In this document: positions 17,866 through 25,468 of the stretch, in pieces
How the letters are laid out: every line of letters starts with the position of its first letter
Numbering within the stretch: position 1 is the first letter of the stretch
DNA from: Silicimonas sp963779765
Lineage (GTDB): Bacteria; Pseudomonadota; Alphaproteobacteria; Rhodobacterales; Rhodobacteraceae
Assembly: GCA_963779765.1 (NCBI GenBank)
Contig: CAVZZP010000001.1
Span: 124,001-188,000 of the forward strand
Reading direction: 5' to 3'
Length of the DNA stretch: 64,000 bases
The notes under the pieces: model-generated
The model's database searches: none
Told to the model about the DNA's origin: nothing
Seen by the model: only the letters and a program-made list of their open reading frames with translations
Made by a program: the position numbers and the translations under genes

Positions 17866-18791
17866 GCGACGGCCTGCGGGCGGAGTTGTGCCGGCTGACG
17901 GGCTATGTGCCCGGCCGGACCACCCGTGCGCAGGCCGCCGCCCCGATCCGTGTCGGCGAGGGCATGGTCGTCGAGGAACTTGTTCTGGACGGTCCCATGC
18001 CCATTCCCGCGACACTGACACGGCCCGAGGCGGATGGGCGTCATCCGGCCGTGCTCTACTGTCACGCCCACGGCGGGGACTATGTGCTGGGACGGCGCGA
18101 GTTGCTCGACGGCAGCGTCTACTTCGAGGGTCCGGGATATGGCGCGGCGCTGGCGGCGATGGGGTTCGCGGCGTTGTGCATCGACATGCCGGGCTTCGGC
18201 GAACGGCGGCGCGAGGGCAGCGAAGCGTCGTTGGCGAAGGCCTTGTCCTGGCAGGGGAAAAGCCTGTTCGGGCAAATGCTGTCCGACCTCGGGCTGGCGC
18301 TTGGCTATCTGGTAACGCGCGACGATATACGGCACGACCGCATCTACAGCTACGGCCTGTCCATGGGCGCCGCCCATGCGCTGTGGCTTGCGGCGCTGGA
18401 CGACCGCATCGCCGGATGCGCCCATGCCTGCATCCTGGCCGACGTGGCGCGCCTGATCGAGACCGGCGACCATGACCGGCATGGGCTCTACCTGACCGTG
18501 CCCGGCCTGTTGAACGTAGCCGACATGGGAGAGGTCGCGGGCCTCATCGCCCCTCGCCCGCAGATCGTCTGCCACGGAGAGGCCGACCCGCTGACGCCGC
18601 CGCACGCCCGCGACGCGGCCCTTGCCGCCCTCCGCGCCGCCTATGACCGGCGTCGCGACGCCACGGGCCGCAACACGCTGCACACGATGACCGACCCCGC
18701 CGCCGGTCACGTCGAGTCGGCCGCGATGCGCGTGGCCATCCTGGATTTCCTGTCCCGCGCTACGTCGCGGGGCGCCTTCTTCGCCGCATGA
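17862..18791 (+). CDS. dienelactone hydrolase-like alpha/beta hydrolase
   Basis: A 309-aa cytoplasmic hydrolase. The nucleophile is in YGLSMGAAHAL, the acid in HGEADPLTPP and the histidine in PAAGHVESA. The N-terminal half has a CHAHGGDY oxyanion-type loop and CIDMPGFGERR. It starts inside the stop codon of the lactonase gene and ends 20 bp before udh, so it is part of the uronate operon. It may hydrolyse sugar esters or lactones, but I cannot fix the substrate. Confidence 0.7.
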   Translation: MSDGLRAELCRLTGYVPGRTTRAQAAAPIRVGEGMVVEELVLDGPMPIPATLTRPEADGRHPAVLYCHAHGGDYVLGRRELLDGSVYFEGPGYGAALAAMGFAALCIDMPGFGERRREGSEASLAKALSWQGKSLFGQMLSDLGLALGYLVTRDDIRHDRIYSYGLSMGAAHALWLAALDDRIAGCAHACILADVARLIETGDHDRHGLYLTVPGLLNVADMGEVAGLIAPRPQIVCHGEADPLTPPHARDAALAALRAAYDRRRDATGRNTLHTMTDPAAGHVESAAMRVAILDFLSRATSRGAFFAA

Positions 18792-18811
18792 CAAGAACGA
18801 GGACCTGACAC

Positions 18812-19606
18812 ATGATGAACCGACTGCTGATCACCGGCGCCGCCGGCGGACTGGGCACCCAGATGCGCACCCGCCTGAAGCACCTCGCCCCCAATATCCG
18901 CCTCTCCGACATCGTCGACGTGACGGATCCGCAGCCGCACGAAGAGGTCGTCACCTGCGACCTGGGCGACAAGGCCGCCGTCGAGGAGCTTGTGAAGGGC
19001 TGCGACGGCATCGTCCATTTCGGCGGCGTCGCGACCGAGCATCCGTGGGACCCGATCTGCAACGCCAACATCAGCGGGCTGGTGTATCTCTATGAAGCCG
19101 CTCGCAAACATGGCCACCCCCGGATCATGTTCGCCTCGTCGAACCATGCGGTGGGCTTCCATCCGCAGAACAAGGTGATCGACAACACCGTCTATCCGCA
19201 GCCGGACGGGCTTTACGGCGTCTCCAAGGTCTTTGGCGAGGCGCTGGCCAATGCCTATCACTCGAAGTTCGGGATCGAGACGGCCATCGTGCGCATCGGC
19301 TCGTGCTTCCCGAAGCCGACGGACCACAGGATGCTGTCGACGTGGCTGTCCTTCGATGACCTTGCCGGGCTGATCGGGCGCATCTTCGACGTCCCCCGCC
19401 TGGGCTGCCCGATCATCTATGGCGTGTCGAACAACACGGCGGCGTTCTGGGACAACCGTCAGGTCAAGTGGATGGGCTGGCAACCGAAGGACAATGCCGA
19501 GGACTATCGCGCCGAGGTGGATGCGGCGAAGGAGAAGCCCGCCAAGGATGCCCCCGAGGTGCTGTGGATCGGTGGCGTCTACACCGCCGACAAGATCCAC
19601 GAATGA
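18812..19606 (+). CDS. udh: uronate dehydrogenase
   Basis: A 264-aa NAD-dependent short-chain (extended type) dehydrogenase that oxidises D-glucuronate or D-galacturonate to the aldarolactone. The nucleotide-binding motif is LLITGAAGGLG and the catalytic residues lie in FASSNHAVGF and GLYGVSKVFGE. The segments VRIGSCFPKP, RMLSTW and WQPKDNAEDYR match bacterial uronate dehydrogenases closely. It is followed by an intrinsic terminator. Together with the lactonase here and kdgD and the semialdehyde dehydrogenase at the left edge it gives most of a route from uronate to 2-oxoglutarate; the aldarate dehydratase or cycloisomerase is not in the window. Confidence 0.9.
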   Translation: MMNRLLITGAAGGLGTQMRTRLKHLAPNIRLSDIVDVTDPQPHEEVVTCDLGDKAAVEELVKGCDGIVHFGGVATEHPWDPICNANISGLVYLYEAARKHGHPRIMFASSNHAVGFHPQNKVIDNTVYPQPDGLYGVSKVFGEALANAYHSKFGIETAIVRIGSCFPKPTDHRMLSTWLSFDDLAGLIGRIFDVPRLGCPIIYGVSNNTAAFWDNRQVKWMGWQPKDNAEDYRAEVDAAKEKPAKDAPEVLWIGGVYTADKIHE

Positions 19607-19634
19607 GCGGAATTGAGACGTTTTGACCCTTCAC

Positions 19635-19665
19635 GGAGCCGCGTGTTGACGCGGCTTCCCTTTTT
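19635..19665 (+). terminator. intrinsic terminator after udh
   Basis: GCCGCGT and ACGCGGC pair around GTTG and are followed by TTCCCTTTTT. It closes the lactonase-hydrolase-udh transcript. The remaining bases to 19760 are AT-richer and probably hold the promoter of the ABC transporter operon. Confidence 0.75.
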
Positions 19666-19761
19666 CCCCCACTATCGGACGGCACGGCAAAAATACTATC
19701 AATCGCCGGCATGATAAAACGGCGGCAAGCCGTTGACGCGACAGGGTAAGGGAGGATCCTG

Positions 19762-19806
19762 ATGGGAAGGACAGATATGTCCGTGCGACCGGAGACGGCC
19801 GCATGA
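19762..19806 (+). CDS. possible 14-aa leader peptide coupled to the ABC transporter ATPase
   Basis: An ATG behind a strong GGGAGGA ribosome binding site (spacing 5 bases) opens a frame reading MGRTDMSVRPETAA, and its TGA overlaps the ATG of the ATPase gene. It may be a leader that couples translation. It could equally be the true N-terminus of the ATPase if a base is missing near 19800, which is credible given the many frame breaks in this window. Confidence 0.3.
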   Translation: MGRTDMSVRPETAA

Positions 19807-20543
19807 GTCTGCTGGCACTCAACAGGATCACCAAGAGCTTCGGCGCCATTCATGCCCTTCAGGGCGTGGATCTGGAAATACAGCCGGGCGAAGCCGTGGG
19901 CCTCATGGGCGACAACGGCGCGGGCAAGTCGACGCTCGTGAAGATCATCGCCGGGAACTTCCCCCCGACCACCGGACAGATCGCCGTGGAAGGCCGCGAG
20001 GTGGTCTTCGACCGCCCCATCGACGCGCGCGCCGCGGGGATCGAGGTGGTCTACCAGGACCTCGCCCTCGCCAACAACCTGACGGCGGCCGAGAACGTCT
20101 TTCTGGGCCGCGAGCTGAAGAAGGGTTGGGGGCCGTTCCGCACGCTGGACAAGGAAGCGATGATCGAACGTTCGTCCGAGCTGTTCGCGGAATTGAAGTC
20201 CGAGACCCGTCCCCGGGACCTGGTCCAAAAGATGTCGGGCGGCCAGCGCCAGGCCGTCGCCATCGCGCGGACGCGGCTTTCGGATCCGAAGCTCGTGCTG
20301 ATGGACGAGCCGACGGCGGCCATCTCGGTTCGCCAGGTGGCCGAGGTGCTGAACCTCATCAAGCGGCTCAAGGCCACGGGCCACGCCGTCATCCTGATCT
20401 CGCACCGGATGCCCGACGTCTTCGAGGTCTGCGACCGTATCGCCGTCCTGCGCCGCGGCCAGAAGGTCGCCGACAAGGCGACCCGCGACACCTCGCCCGA
20501 GGAGATAACCGGGCTGATCACGGGGGCCATCCATGCAGCCTGA
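19803..20543 (+). CDS. sugar ABC importer ATP-binding protein
   Basis: A 246-aa ATPase with Walker A GDNGAGKST, signature MSGGQRQ, Walker B LVLMDEPT and the switch histidine in ISHRM. It is a single-domain member of the ribose/fructose (CUT2) group, like FrcA, rather than the usual duplicated RbsA. The next gene, the permease, starts 11 bp before its stop. The sugar is not identifiable. The nearby uronate genes and aldo/keto reductase suggest a hexose or sugar acid. Confidence 0.88.
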   Translation: MSLLALNRITKSFGAIHALQGVDLEIQPGEAVGLMGDNGAGKSTLVKIIAGNFPPTTGQIAVEGREVVFDRPIDARAAGIEVVYQDLALANNLTAAENVFLGRELKKGWGPFRTLDKEAMIERSSELFAELKSETRPRDLVQKMSGGQRQAVAIARTRLSDPKLVLMDEPTAAISVRQVAEVLNLIKRLKATGHAVILISHRMPDVFEVCDRIAVLRRGQKVADKATRDTSPEEITGLITGAIHAA

Positions 20544-21642
20544 CGTCCCCCGCACCACCGACCACGCCGTCATCGGCGACGTAGCCGGGATCGAGGAGCG
20601 GACGCTTCTCCAGAAGATGATCTCGAGCCAGCCGTTCTGGGTCACGATCGCGCTGATCGTGGTCTGCCTCGGCATCGGCTTCTATCAGCCGGCCTTCTTC
20701 ACGGCGCAGAACATCGCCAACATCACGCGCAACTTCGCGATCTTCGGGATCATGGCGCTTGGCATGACCTGCGTCATCATCACGGCGGGGATAGACCTGT
20801 CGGTCGGCTCGATCATGGGCCTCGTCGCCATCGTGGCGGGCATCTACCTGACGGCGGAGTACTCGTGGTACGTCTCGTTCGCGTTGGGATTGCTCGCGGG
20901 GCTGGCTTGCGGTGCCGTCAACGGGTTTCTCATCGCCTATGTCGGTTTGTCGCCGTTCGTCGTCACCCTCGGGATGATGTCGATCGCGCGGTCGCTCGCC
21001 GTCGTGATCTCGGGCAACCAGATGCTGTACCAGTTCGGCCCGGACGCGCCGATCGTGAAGGCCATCGGACAGGCCAAGTTTCCGCCGAACGTCGACGGAG
21101 ACATTTGGCCCGACTGGATTCCCGCCTTCTCGTCGCACTTCTGGGTCATGGTCTTCATGGCGCTGATCGTGGGCTATGTCTTCAAGTACAAGGCATGGGG
21201 AAAGCACCTCTTCGCCATCGGCGGCAACGAGCAGGCGGCGCGGCTGACCGGCGTGAACGTCAAGCTCATCAAGTTCCAGGCCTACGTCTTCTCGGCCTTC
21301 TGTGCGTCGGTCTCGTCGCTTCTGATCCTCGGCTACACCGGATCGGCGATCAACGCGCTGGGCCAGAGCTATGAGTTGCGCGTCATCGCGGCGACCGTGA
21401 TCGGCGGCGCGAACCTGCTTGGCGGCTACGGCACGGCCTACGGCGCCATCATCGGCGCGGCCCTTCTCGAGGTGATCCGCAACGCGCTTCTCATGGCGGG
21501 GATCGACTCGAACTGGCAGGGCGCCTTCGTCGGCATCTTCATCATTCTCGCGGTGTTCATCGGCCTCCAGACGGAAGGCGGCCGAAGCTATATCGCGCAG
21601 CTCAGGGATACGATCCTGCCGCCCCGGCGGAAGGATCGTTAG
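20533..21642 (+). CDS. sugar ABC importer permease (RbsC/FrcC type)
   Basis: A 369-aa inner-membrane permease of the branched-chain/ribose family with about ten hydrophobic segments. The family motif region GMTCVIITAGIDLSVGSIMG is near residue 80 and VIGGANLLGGYGT is near the end. A 40-residue hydrophilic N-terminal extension precedes the first helix. The gene overlaps the ATPase gene by 11 bp and is followed after 45 bp by the binding protein. Confidence 0.88.
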   Translation: MQPDVPRTTDHAVIGDVAGIEERTLLQKMISSQPFWVTIALIVVCLGIGFYQPAFFTAQNIANITRNFAIFGIMALGMTCVIITAGIDLSVGSIMGLVAIVAGIYLTAEYSWYVSFALGLLAGLACGAVNGFLIAYVGLSPFVVTLGMMSIARSLAVVISGNQMLYQFGPDAPIVKAIGQAKFPPNVDGDIWPDWIPAFSSHFWVMVFMALIVGYVFKYKAWGKHLFAIGGNEQAARLTGVNVKLIKFQAYVFSAFCASVSSLLILGYTGSAINALGQSYELRVIAATVIGGANLLGGYGTAYGAIIGAALLEVIRNALLMAGIDSNWQGAFVGIFIILAVFIGLQTEGGRSYIAQLRDTILPPRRKDR

Positions 21643-21687
21643 TATCGCCGGCCCGCGTGGCGGGACGGCACATTCAGGGAGGAAAGC

Positions 21688-22686
21688 ATGAAAAAACTTT
21701 TGATCACATCGGCGCTCGCCATGTCGGCCATGACGGTCGGCACGGGCGCCTTCGCCCAGGACATCTTCGCGCTGGTGCCGAAGAACATGAACAACCCGTT
21801 CTTCGACCAGGCCCGTGACGGCTGCAAGAAGGCCGAAGCGGAATCGAACGGCGCCTTCGTCTGCGAATACATCGGACCGGGCGAGCACGGCGGCGGCGAC
21901 GAGCAGGTGCAGATCGTCATGGACCTGATCGCGCGCGGCGACGTGAAGGGCCTGGGCGTCTCGCCGTCGAACGCGGCGGCGATGGCTGTGGCCGCAGAGG
22001 CGGCCAAGGAGGCCGGAATTCCCTTCATCACCTGGGACTCCGACCTTCTCGACCCGACGCTGCGGACCGCCTACATCGGTACGCACAACTACGAGATCGG
22101 CGTGAACCTCGCCAAGCGCGCGATGGAGATCAAGCCGGACGGCGGCACGGTCTGCATCCAGTCGGGCGGCGCCGCGGCGGCCAACCACAACGAGCGGATG
22201 CAGGGCATCCGGGACACGCTTGGCGCGATGTCCGGCACCACCTCGCCCGGTGAGCGCCTGACGGGCCAGAACGGCTGGACCGAGGCCGACGGCTGCCCGC
22301 TTTACACCGACGACGACTTCCCGAAGTCGGTGCAGCAGTTCGAGGACTTCATGGCCGCAAACCCTGACCTCGACGCGTTCCTGCCGACGGGCGGCTTCCC
22401 GCAGTTCGTGCCCGACGCGAACCGGGCAGCGGTCGAGCCCTACAAGGGCAAGATCGCGGACGGCTCGCTGGCTCTGGTCGTCGCCGACACCCTGCCGGTG
22501 CAGATCGACCAGATGAAGGAAGGCTTCTCGGCCGGACAGGTCGGCCAGCGTCCGTTCCAGATGGGCTACGAGGTGATGAACGCCTTCGCGCAGATGGCGG
22601 CCGGCGGCGAGCCCCCGGCGGACCCGACCTACACGGGTCTCGACGTCTGCACGCCCGAGACGGCTGACACCTGCATCGCGCAGTGA
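21688..22686 (+). CDS. periplasmic sugar-binding protein (CUT2 family)
   Basis: A 332-aa binding protein with a signal peptide (MKKLLITSALAMSAMTVGTG) and an AGGGAGG ribosome binding site. The mature protein opens ALVPKNMNNPFFDQARDGCK, typical of Peripla_BP_4 proteins that bind sugars. Two cysteine pairs may form disulfides. It lies last in the ATPase-permease-binding protein order, and is followed by a GC-rich hairpin. Confidence 0.88.
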   Translation: MKKLLITSALAMSAMTVGTGAFAQDIFALVPKNMNNPFFDQARDGCKKAEAESNGAFVCEYIGPGEHGGGDEQVQIVMDLIARGDVKGLGVSPSNAAAMAVAAEAAKEAGIPFITWDSDLLDPTLRTAYIGTHNYEIGVNLAKRAMEIKPDGGTVCIQSGGAAAANHNERMQGIRDTLGAMSGTTSPGERLTGQNGWTEADGCPLYTDDDFPKSVQQFEDFMAANPDLDAFLPTGGFPQFVPDANRAAVEPYKGKIADGSLALVVADTLPVQIDQMKEGFSAGQVGQRPFQMGYEVMNAFAQMAAGGEPPADPTYTGLDVCTPETADTCIAQ

Positions 22687-22703
22687 TCGGCTGACAGAAC
22701 GGT

Positions 22704-22727
22704 CGGCGGCGTCTTCGGGCGCCGCCG
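22704..22727 (+). terminator. GC-rich hairpin after the binding-protein gene
   Basis: CGGCGGCG and CGCCGCCG form a perfect 8-base stem with an 8-base loop. Only a weak T-rich stretch (ATTCTTC) follows. It may reduce transcription into the aldo/keto reductase gene rather than stop it. Confidence 0.4.
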
Positions 22728-22797
22728 ATTCTTCGGGGCCAGCGGGGCGCTGCCCCCGCACCCCCGGAGTATTTTCCGACAGAAGAAGGGCTGAGCG

Positions 22798-23760
22798 ATG
22801 GACACGAGACCGATAGGCGGAACAAGGGTCGGCGTGACGCCGATCATCTTCGGCACCTCGGCCCTGGGCGGAATGCCCGACACCTATGGCTATGACGTCG
22901 ACGAAGCCCGTGCGCGCGCCACGCTGGAGGCCATCTTCGAGAGCCCGGTGAACTGCCTCGATGCGTCGAACAACTATGGCTTCGGTCGCAGCGAGGCCCG
23001 CGTCGGCGACGCCATTCGCGCGGCAGGCGGACTGCCAAAGGGCTTCGTCATCTCGACCAAGCTCGATCGCGACATGGACACCGGACGCCTGGACGCCGAC
23101 CGCGCGCGGCGTTCGCTGGAGGAGAGCCTCGAACGTCTCGGTCTCGACCGGGTGCAGATCCTGCACCTGCACGACCCCGAGCACTGCCGCGACCTGTCCG
23201 AGATCACGGCCACCGGAGGCGCACTGGACGAGTTGTTCCGGATGAAGGAGGAGGGGCTGTGCGATGCCGTCGGCCTCGCCATGGGCCGGCTCGACGTCAT
23301 GGTGCCGATCCTGCGCGACTTCCCCTTCGACACGCTGATCAATCACAACCGCTGGACGCTTCTGAACCGCAGCGCCGACGCGATGTTCGATACGGCGCAC
23401 GCGCGCGGGATCGCGATCCTGAATGCCGCACCCTACGCTTCGGGCGTGCTGGCCAAGGGGGCCGATGCCTCGCCGATGATCTCCTACACACACGCCGACG
23501 AGGCGGACCTGGCGCCCGTGCGGCGGATCGAGGCGATCTGCGCCCGCCATGGCGTGCCCATGGGAGCGGTCGCCCTGCAATTCTCGATGCGCGATCCGCG
23601 CGTGACCTCGACCGTCATCGGCGTGTCGAAGCCCGAGCGGGTGGCCGAGACGCTGGACTGGGCGCAGGCGGAGTTGCCGGACGCCCTTTGGGACGACATC
23701 GCCGCCCTCCCCTTCGAGACGACGGATCCGGAAGCCAAGCGCGACTACCGTCCGGGCTAG
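22798..23760 (+). CDS. aldo/keto reductase, D-threo-aldose 1-dehydrogenase-like
   Basis: A 320-aa TIM-barrel oxidoreductase. The segments IFGTSALGGM, the catalytic-tyrosine region CLDASNNYGFGRSE, VISTKLDRD, LHLHDPEHC and the C-terminal STVIGVSKPER define the family. This sub-type includes D-threo-aldose (L-fucose) dehydrogenases. Placed 111 bp behind the sugar importer, it probably oxidises the imported aldose at C1. Confidence 0.8.
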   Translation: MDTRPIGGTRVGVTPIIFGTSALGGMPDTYGYDVDEARARATLEAIFESPVNCLDASNNYGFGRSEARVGDAIRAAGGLPKGFVISTKLDRDMDTGRLDADRARRSLEESLERLGLDRVQILHLHDPEHCRDLSEITATGGALDELFRMKEEGLCDAVGLAMGRLDVMVPILRDFPFDTLINHNRWTLLNRSADAMFDTAHARGIAILNAAPYASGVLAKGADASPMISYTHADEADLAPVRRIEAICARHGVPMGAVALQFSMRDPRVTSTVIGVSKPERVAETLDWAQAELPDALWDDIAALPFETTDPEAKRDYRPG

Positions 23761-23761
23761 G

Positions 23762-24757
23762 TCACTCGGCGGCCATCTTCGCGCCGACGGCATCGAGCGC
23801 TCGTTCGACGACCTCGGTGCCGGCGCCGTCGCGGTGCGCTTCTTCGGACAGGAGACGCCGCCATGCGCGCGCGCCGGGACGGCCCGCGAAGAGACCCATC
23901 ATGTGGCGGGTGACGGCGTTCAGACGTCCGCCCTCGGCAAGGTGATCCTCGATATGCGGCAGCATCGCGACGACCACCTGCGAAGCATCGGAAAAGGGCG
24001 GCGCCTCGCCCCAGATCTCGCGGTCGGCGGTGCCGAGGATGTCCCAGGGCGCATGATAGGCGGCGCGACCGATCATCACGCCGTCGATGCCCCGGTCGAG
24101 AAAATCCTTTGCCTGCGCAAGGCTTTCGATCCCGCCGTTGATCGACAGGTGGAGGTCGGGAAAGCGCTCTTTCATCCCGAAGACAAGCTCATGGTCCAGC
24201 GGCGGGATGTCCCGGTTCTGCTTCGGCGACAGACCCTGGAGCCAGGCTTTCCGCGCATGGATCGCGATCCGGCGGACACCGGCGTCGCGCATCCGGGACA
24301 GGAAGTCGGGCAGGACCACGGCGGGATCCTGGTCGTCGACGCCGATCCGGCACTTGACGGTCACCGGCACCGCAACCGCCGCCGTCATCGCGCGCGCGCA
24401 GTCGGCGACGAGACCGGGCGTCTTCATGAGGACTGCGCCGAAGGTGCCCGACTGCACGCGGTCCGACGGGCATCCGACGTTGAGATTGATCTCGTCGTAA
24501 CCTTCGTCCGCGCCCATGCGCGCCGCCTCGGCCAGTTCAGCGGGGTCGGAGCCGCCAAGCTGAAGGGCGACGGGATGTTCGGAAGGGTCGAAACGCAGCA
24601 GGTGCCGCGCTCCGCCCCGGACGAGGGCGGGCGAGGTGACCATCTCGGTATAGAGAAGCGCACGCCGGGACATCAGCCGATGCAGGTATCGGCAATGTCG
24701 GTCGGTCCAGTCCATCATCGGCGCGACGGACAGTCTAGCGCTTTGGTCTAACGTCAT
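23762..24757 (-). CDS. dusA: tRNA-dihydrouridine synthase A
   Basis: A 331-aa FMN enzyme that reduces uridines in the D-loop of tRNA. It opens LSVAPMMDWTDRHCRYL, contains ALQLGGSDP, the catalytic cysteine in INLNVGCPSDRVQSG, and a Lys/His pair in VKCRIG and AIHARKAW. The flavin-phosphate motif SINGGIESL and the end part VMIGRAAYHAPW follow. It is a housekeeping gene that converges with the aldo/keto reductase with one base between the stops. Confidence 0.93.
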   Translation of the reverse strand: MTLDQSARLSVAPMMDWTDRHCRYLHRLMSRRALLYTEMVTSPALVRGGARHLLRFDPSEHPVALQLGGSDPAELAEAARMGADEGYDEINLNVGCPSDRVQSGTFGAVLMKTPGLVADCARAMTAAVAVPVTVKCRIGVDDQDPAVVLPDFLSRMRDAGVRRIAIHARKAWLQGLSPKQNRDIPPLDHELVFGMKERFPDLHLSINGGIESLAQAKDFLDRGIDGVMIGRAAYHAPWDILGTADREIWGEAPPFSDASQVVVAMLPHIEDHLAEGGRLNAVTRHMMGLFAGRPGARAWRRLLSEEAHRDGAGTEVVERALDAVGAKMAAE

Positions 24758-24884
24758 TTCTTTCTTGTCTTCGTATCGTCGGCGGCAAAGCTGGGGCCCG
24801 CCTGTGACCCAAGACCGCCAGTCTAGGCCACGCCGGACTGAACGGCCAAGGGTGCATGAGAAAGTCATGTGCATCGTGACCGTA

Positions 24885-24908
24885 GGTTCCGCAAGACCTG
24901 GCGGAACC
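24885..24908 (-). terminator. hairpin downstream of the multicopper oxidase operon
   Basis: GGTTCCGC and GCGGAACC are perfect 8-base arms around an 8-base loop in the 196-bp gap between dusA and the prodomain-like gene. There is no T-tract, so termination is a guess from position. A second imperfect dyad lies at 24851-24875. Nothing else is visible in this gap. Confidence 0.35.
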
Positions 24909-24953
24909 ATCGGCACGCCATGCGCGGTGATTGAGATCCTTCCGCCGATGCGC

Positions 24954-25458
24954 TCAGCGCTTGAGAAGCGGAGCCTCGTCGACCAGCTGGAGACTTTCCA
25001 CGAAGGGCCGTTCCGCGAGGCGCGCGATATCCTCTGCCGGGGCCGAAACGACCCAGCCGTCCTCCTCGTTCGCATCGACGATGTCGAGCGACATCTCGCG
25101 AAGTGCGGCCTCGAAGCTTGCCTCGTCCTGGCCGACGGCCGGAGTGATCATGACGGTGATCGTCGTCGTGCCCGATTTGGCCCCCTCGGGCAGAAGCTGG
25201 GTCTTGAAGTCGACCGACACCGGCTCGATCGCCTGCACGCCGGACGCTTCCATCAGGGCAGAGGCATCGGCGTCGACCGGGATCGACCCAAGGTAGGTGC
25301 CGTCTCCGGCATACTGGCCGATCAGGATCTCCCAATTCCGACAGACGCGCGACGGCGCCCCGGTCGAGCGGTGCGTCGACCGTGACCAGAACGGACGCCC
25401 GGTCCTGCCCCACGGCGGGGAAGGCGATCAGAATCAGGAATGCGGCAAGTCTCGACAT
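24954..25458 (-). CDS. stand-alone subtilisin-prodomain-like secreted protein, one frame break
   Basis: About 167 aa with a signal peptide (MSRLAAFLILIAFPAVGQ). The mature part parallels the region between the signal and the catalytic domain of the adjacent subtilisin. LDRGAVARL and GQYAGDGTYLGS match FDAEEKARL and GFVGGSTYVV in that protein. The half ending LAERPFVESLQLVDE matches the one ending LADVLSIDAGPPP. The frame moves +1 in a CCC run near 25331. It is the last gene of the operon, 10 bp after the protease. By analogy with I9 propeptides and inhibitors it may fold or inhibit the protease. That role is inference. Confidence 0.65.
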
Positions 25459-25468
25459 GGTCTCCATC

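Noticed and set aside
20518..23793. A minus-strand open frame of 1,091 codons
   Set aside because: It lies antisense to the ABC transporter and aldo/keto reductase genes, and its translation is rich in Arg, His, Asp and Val with no domain. It is a GC-rich shadow frame.
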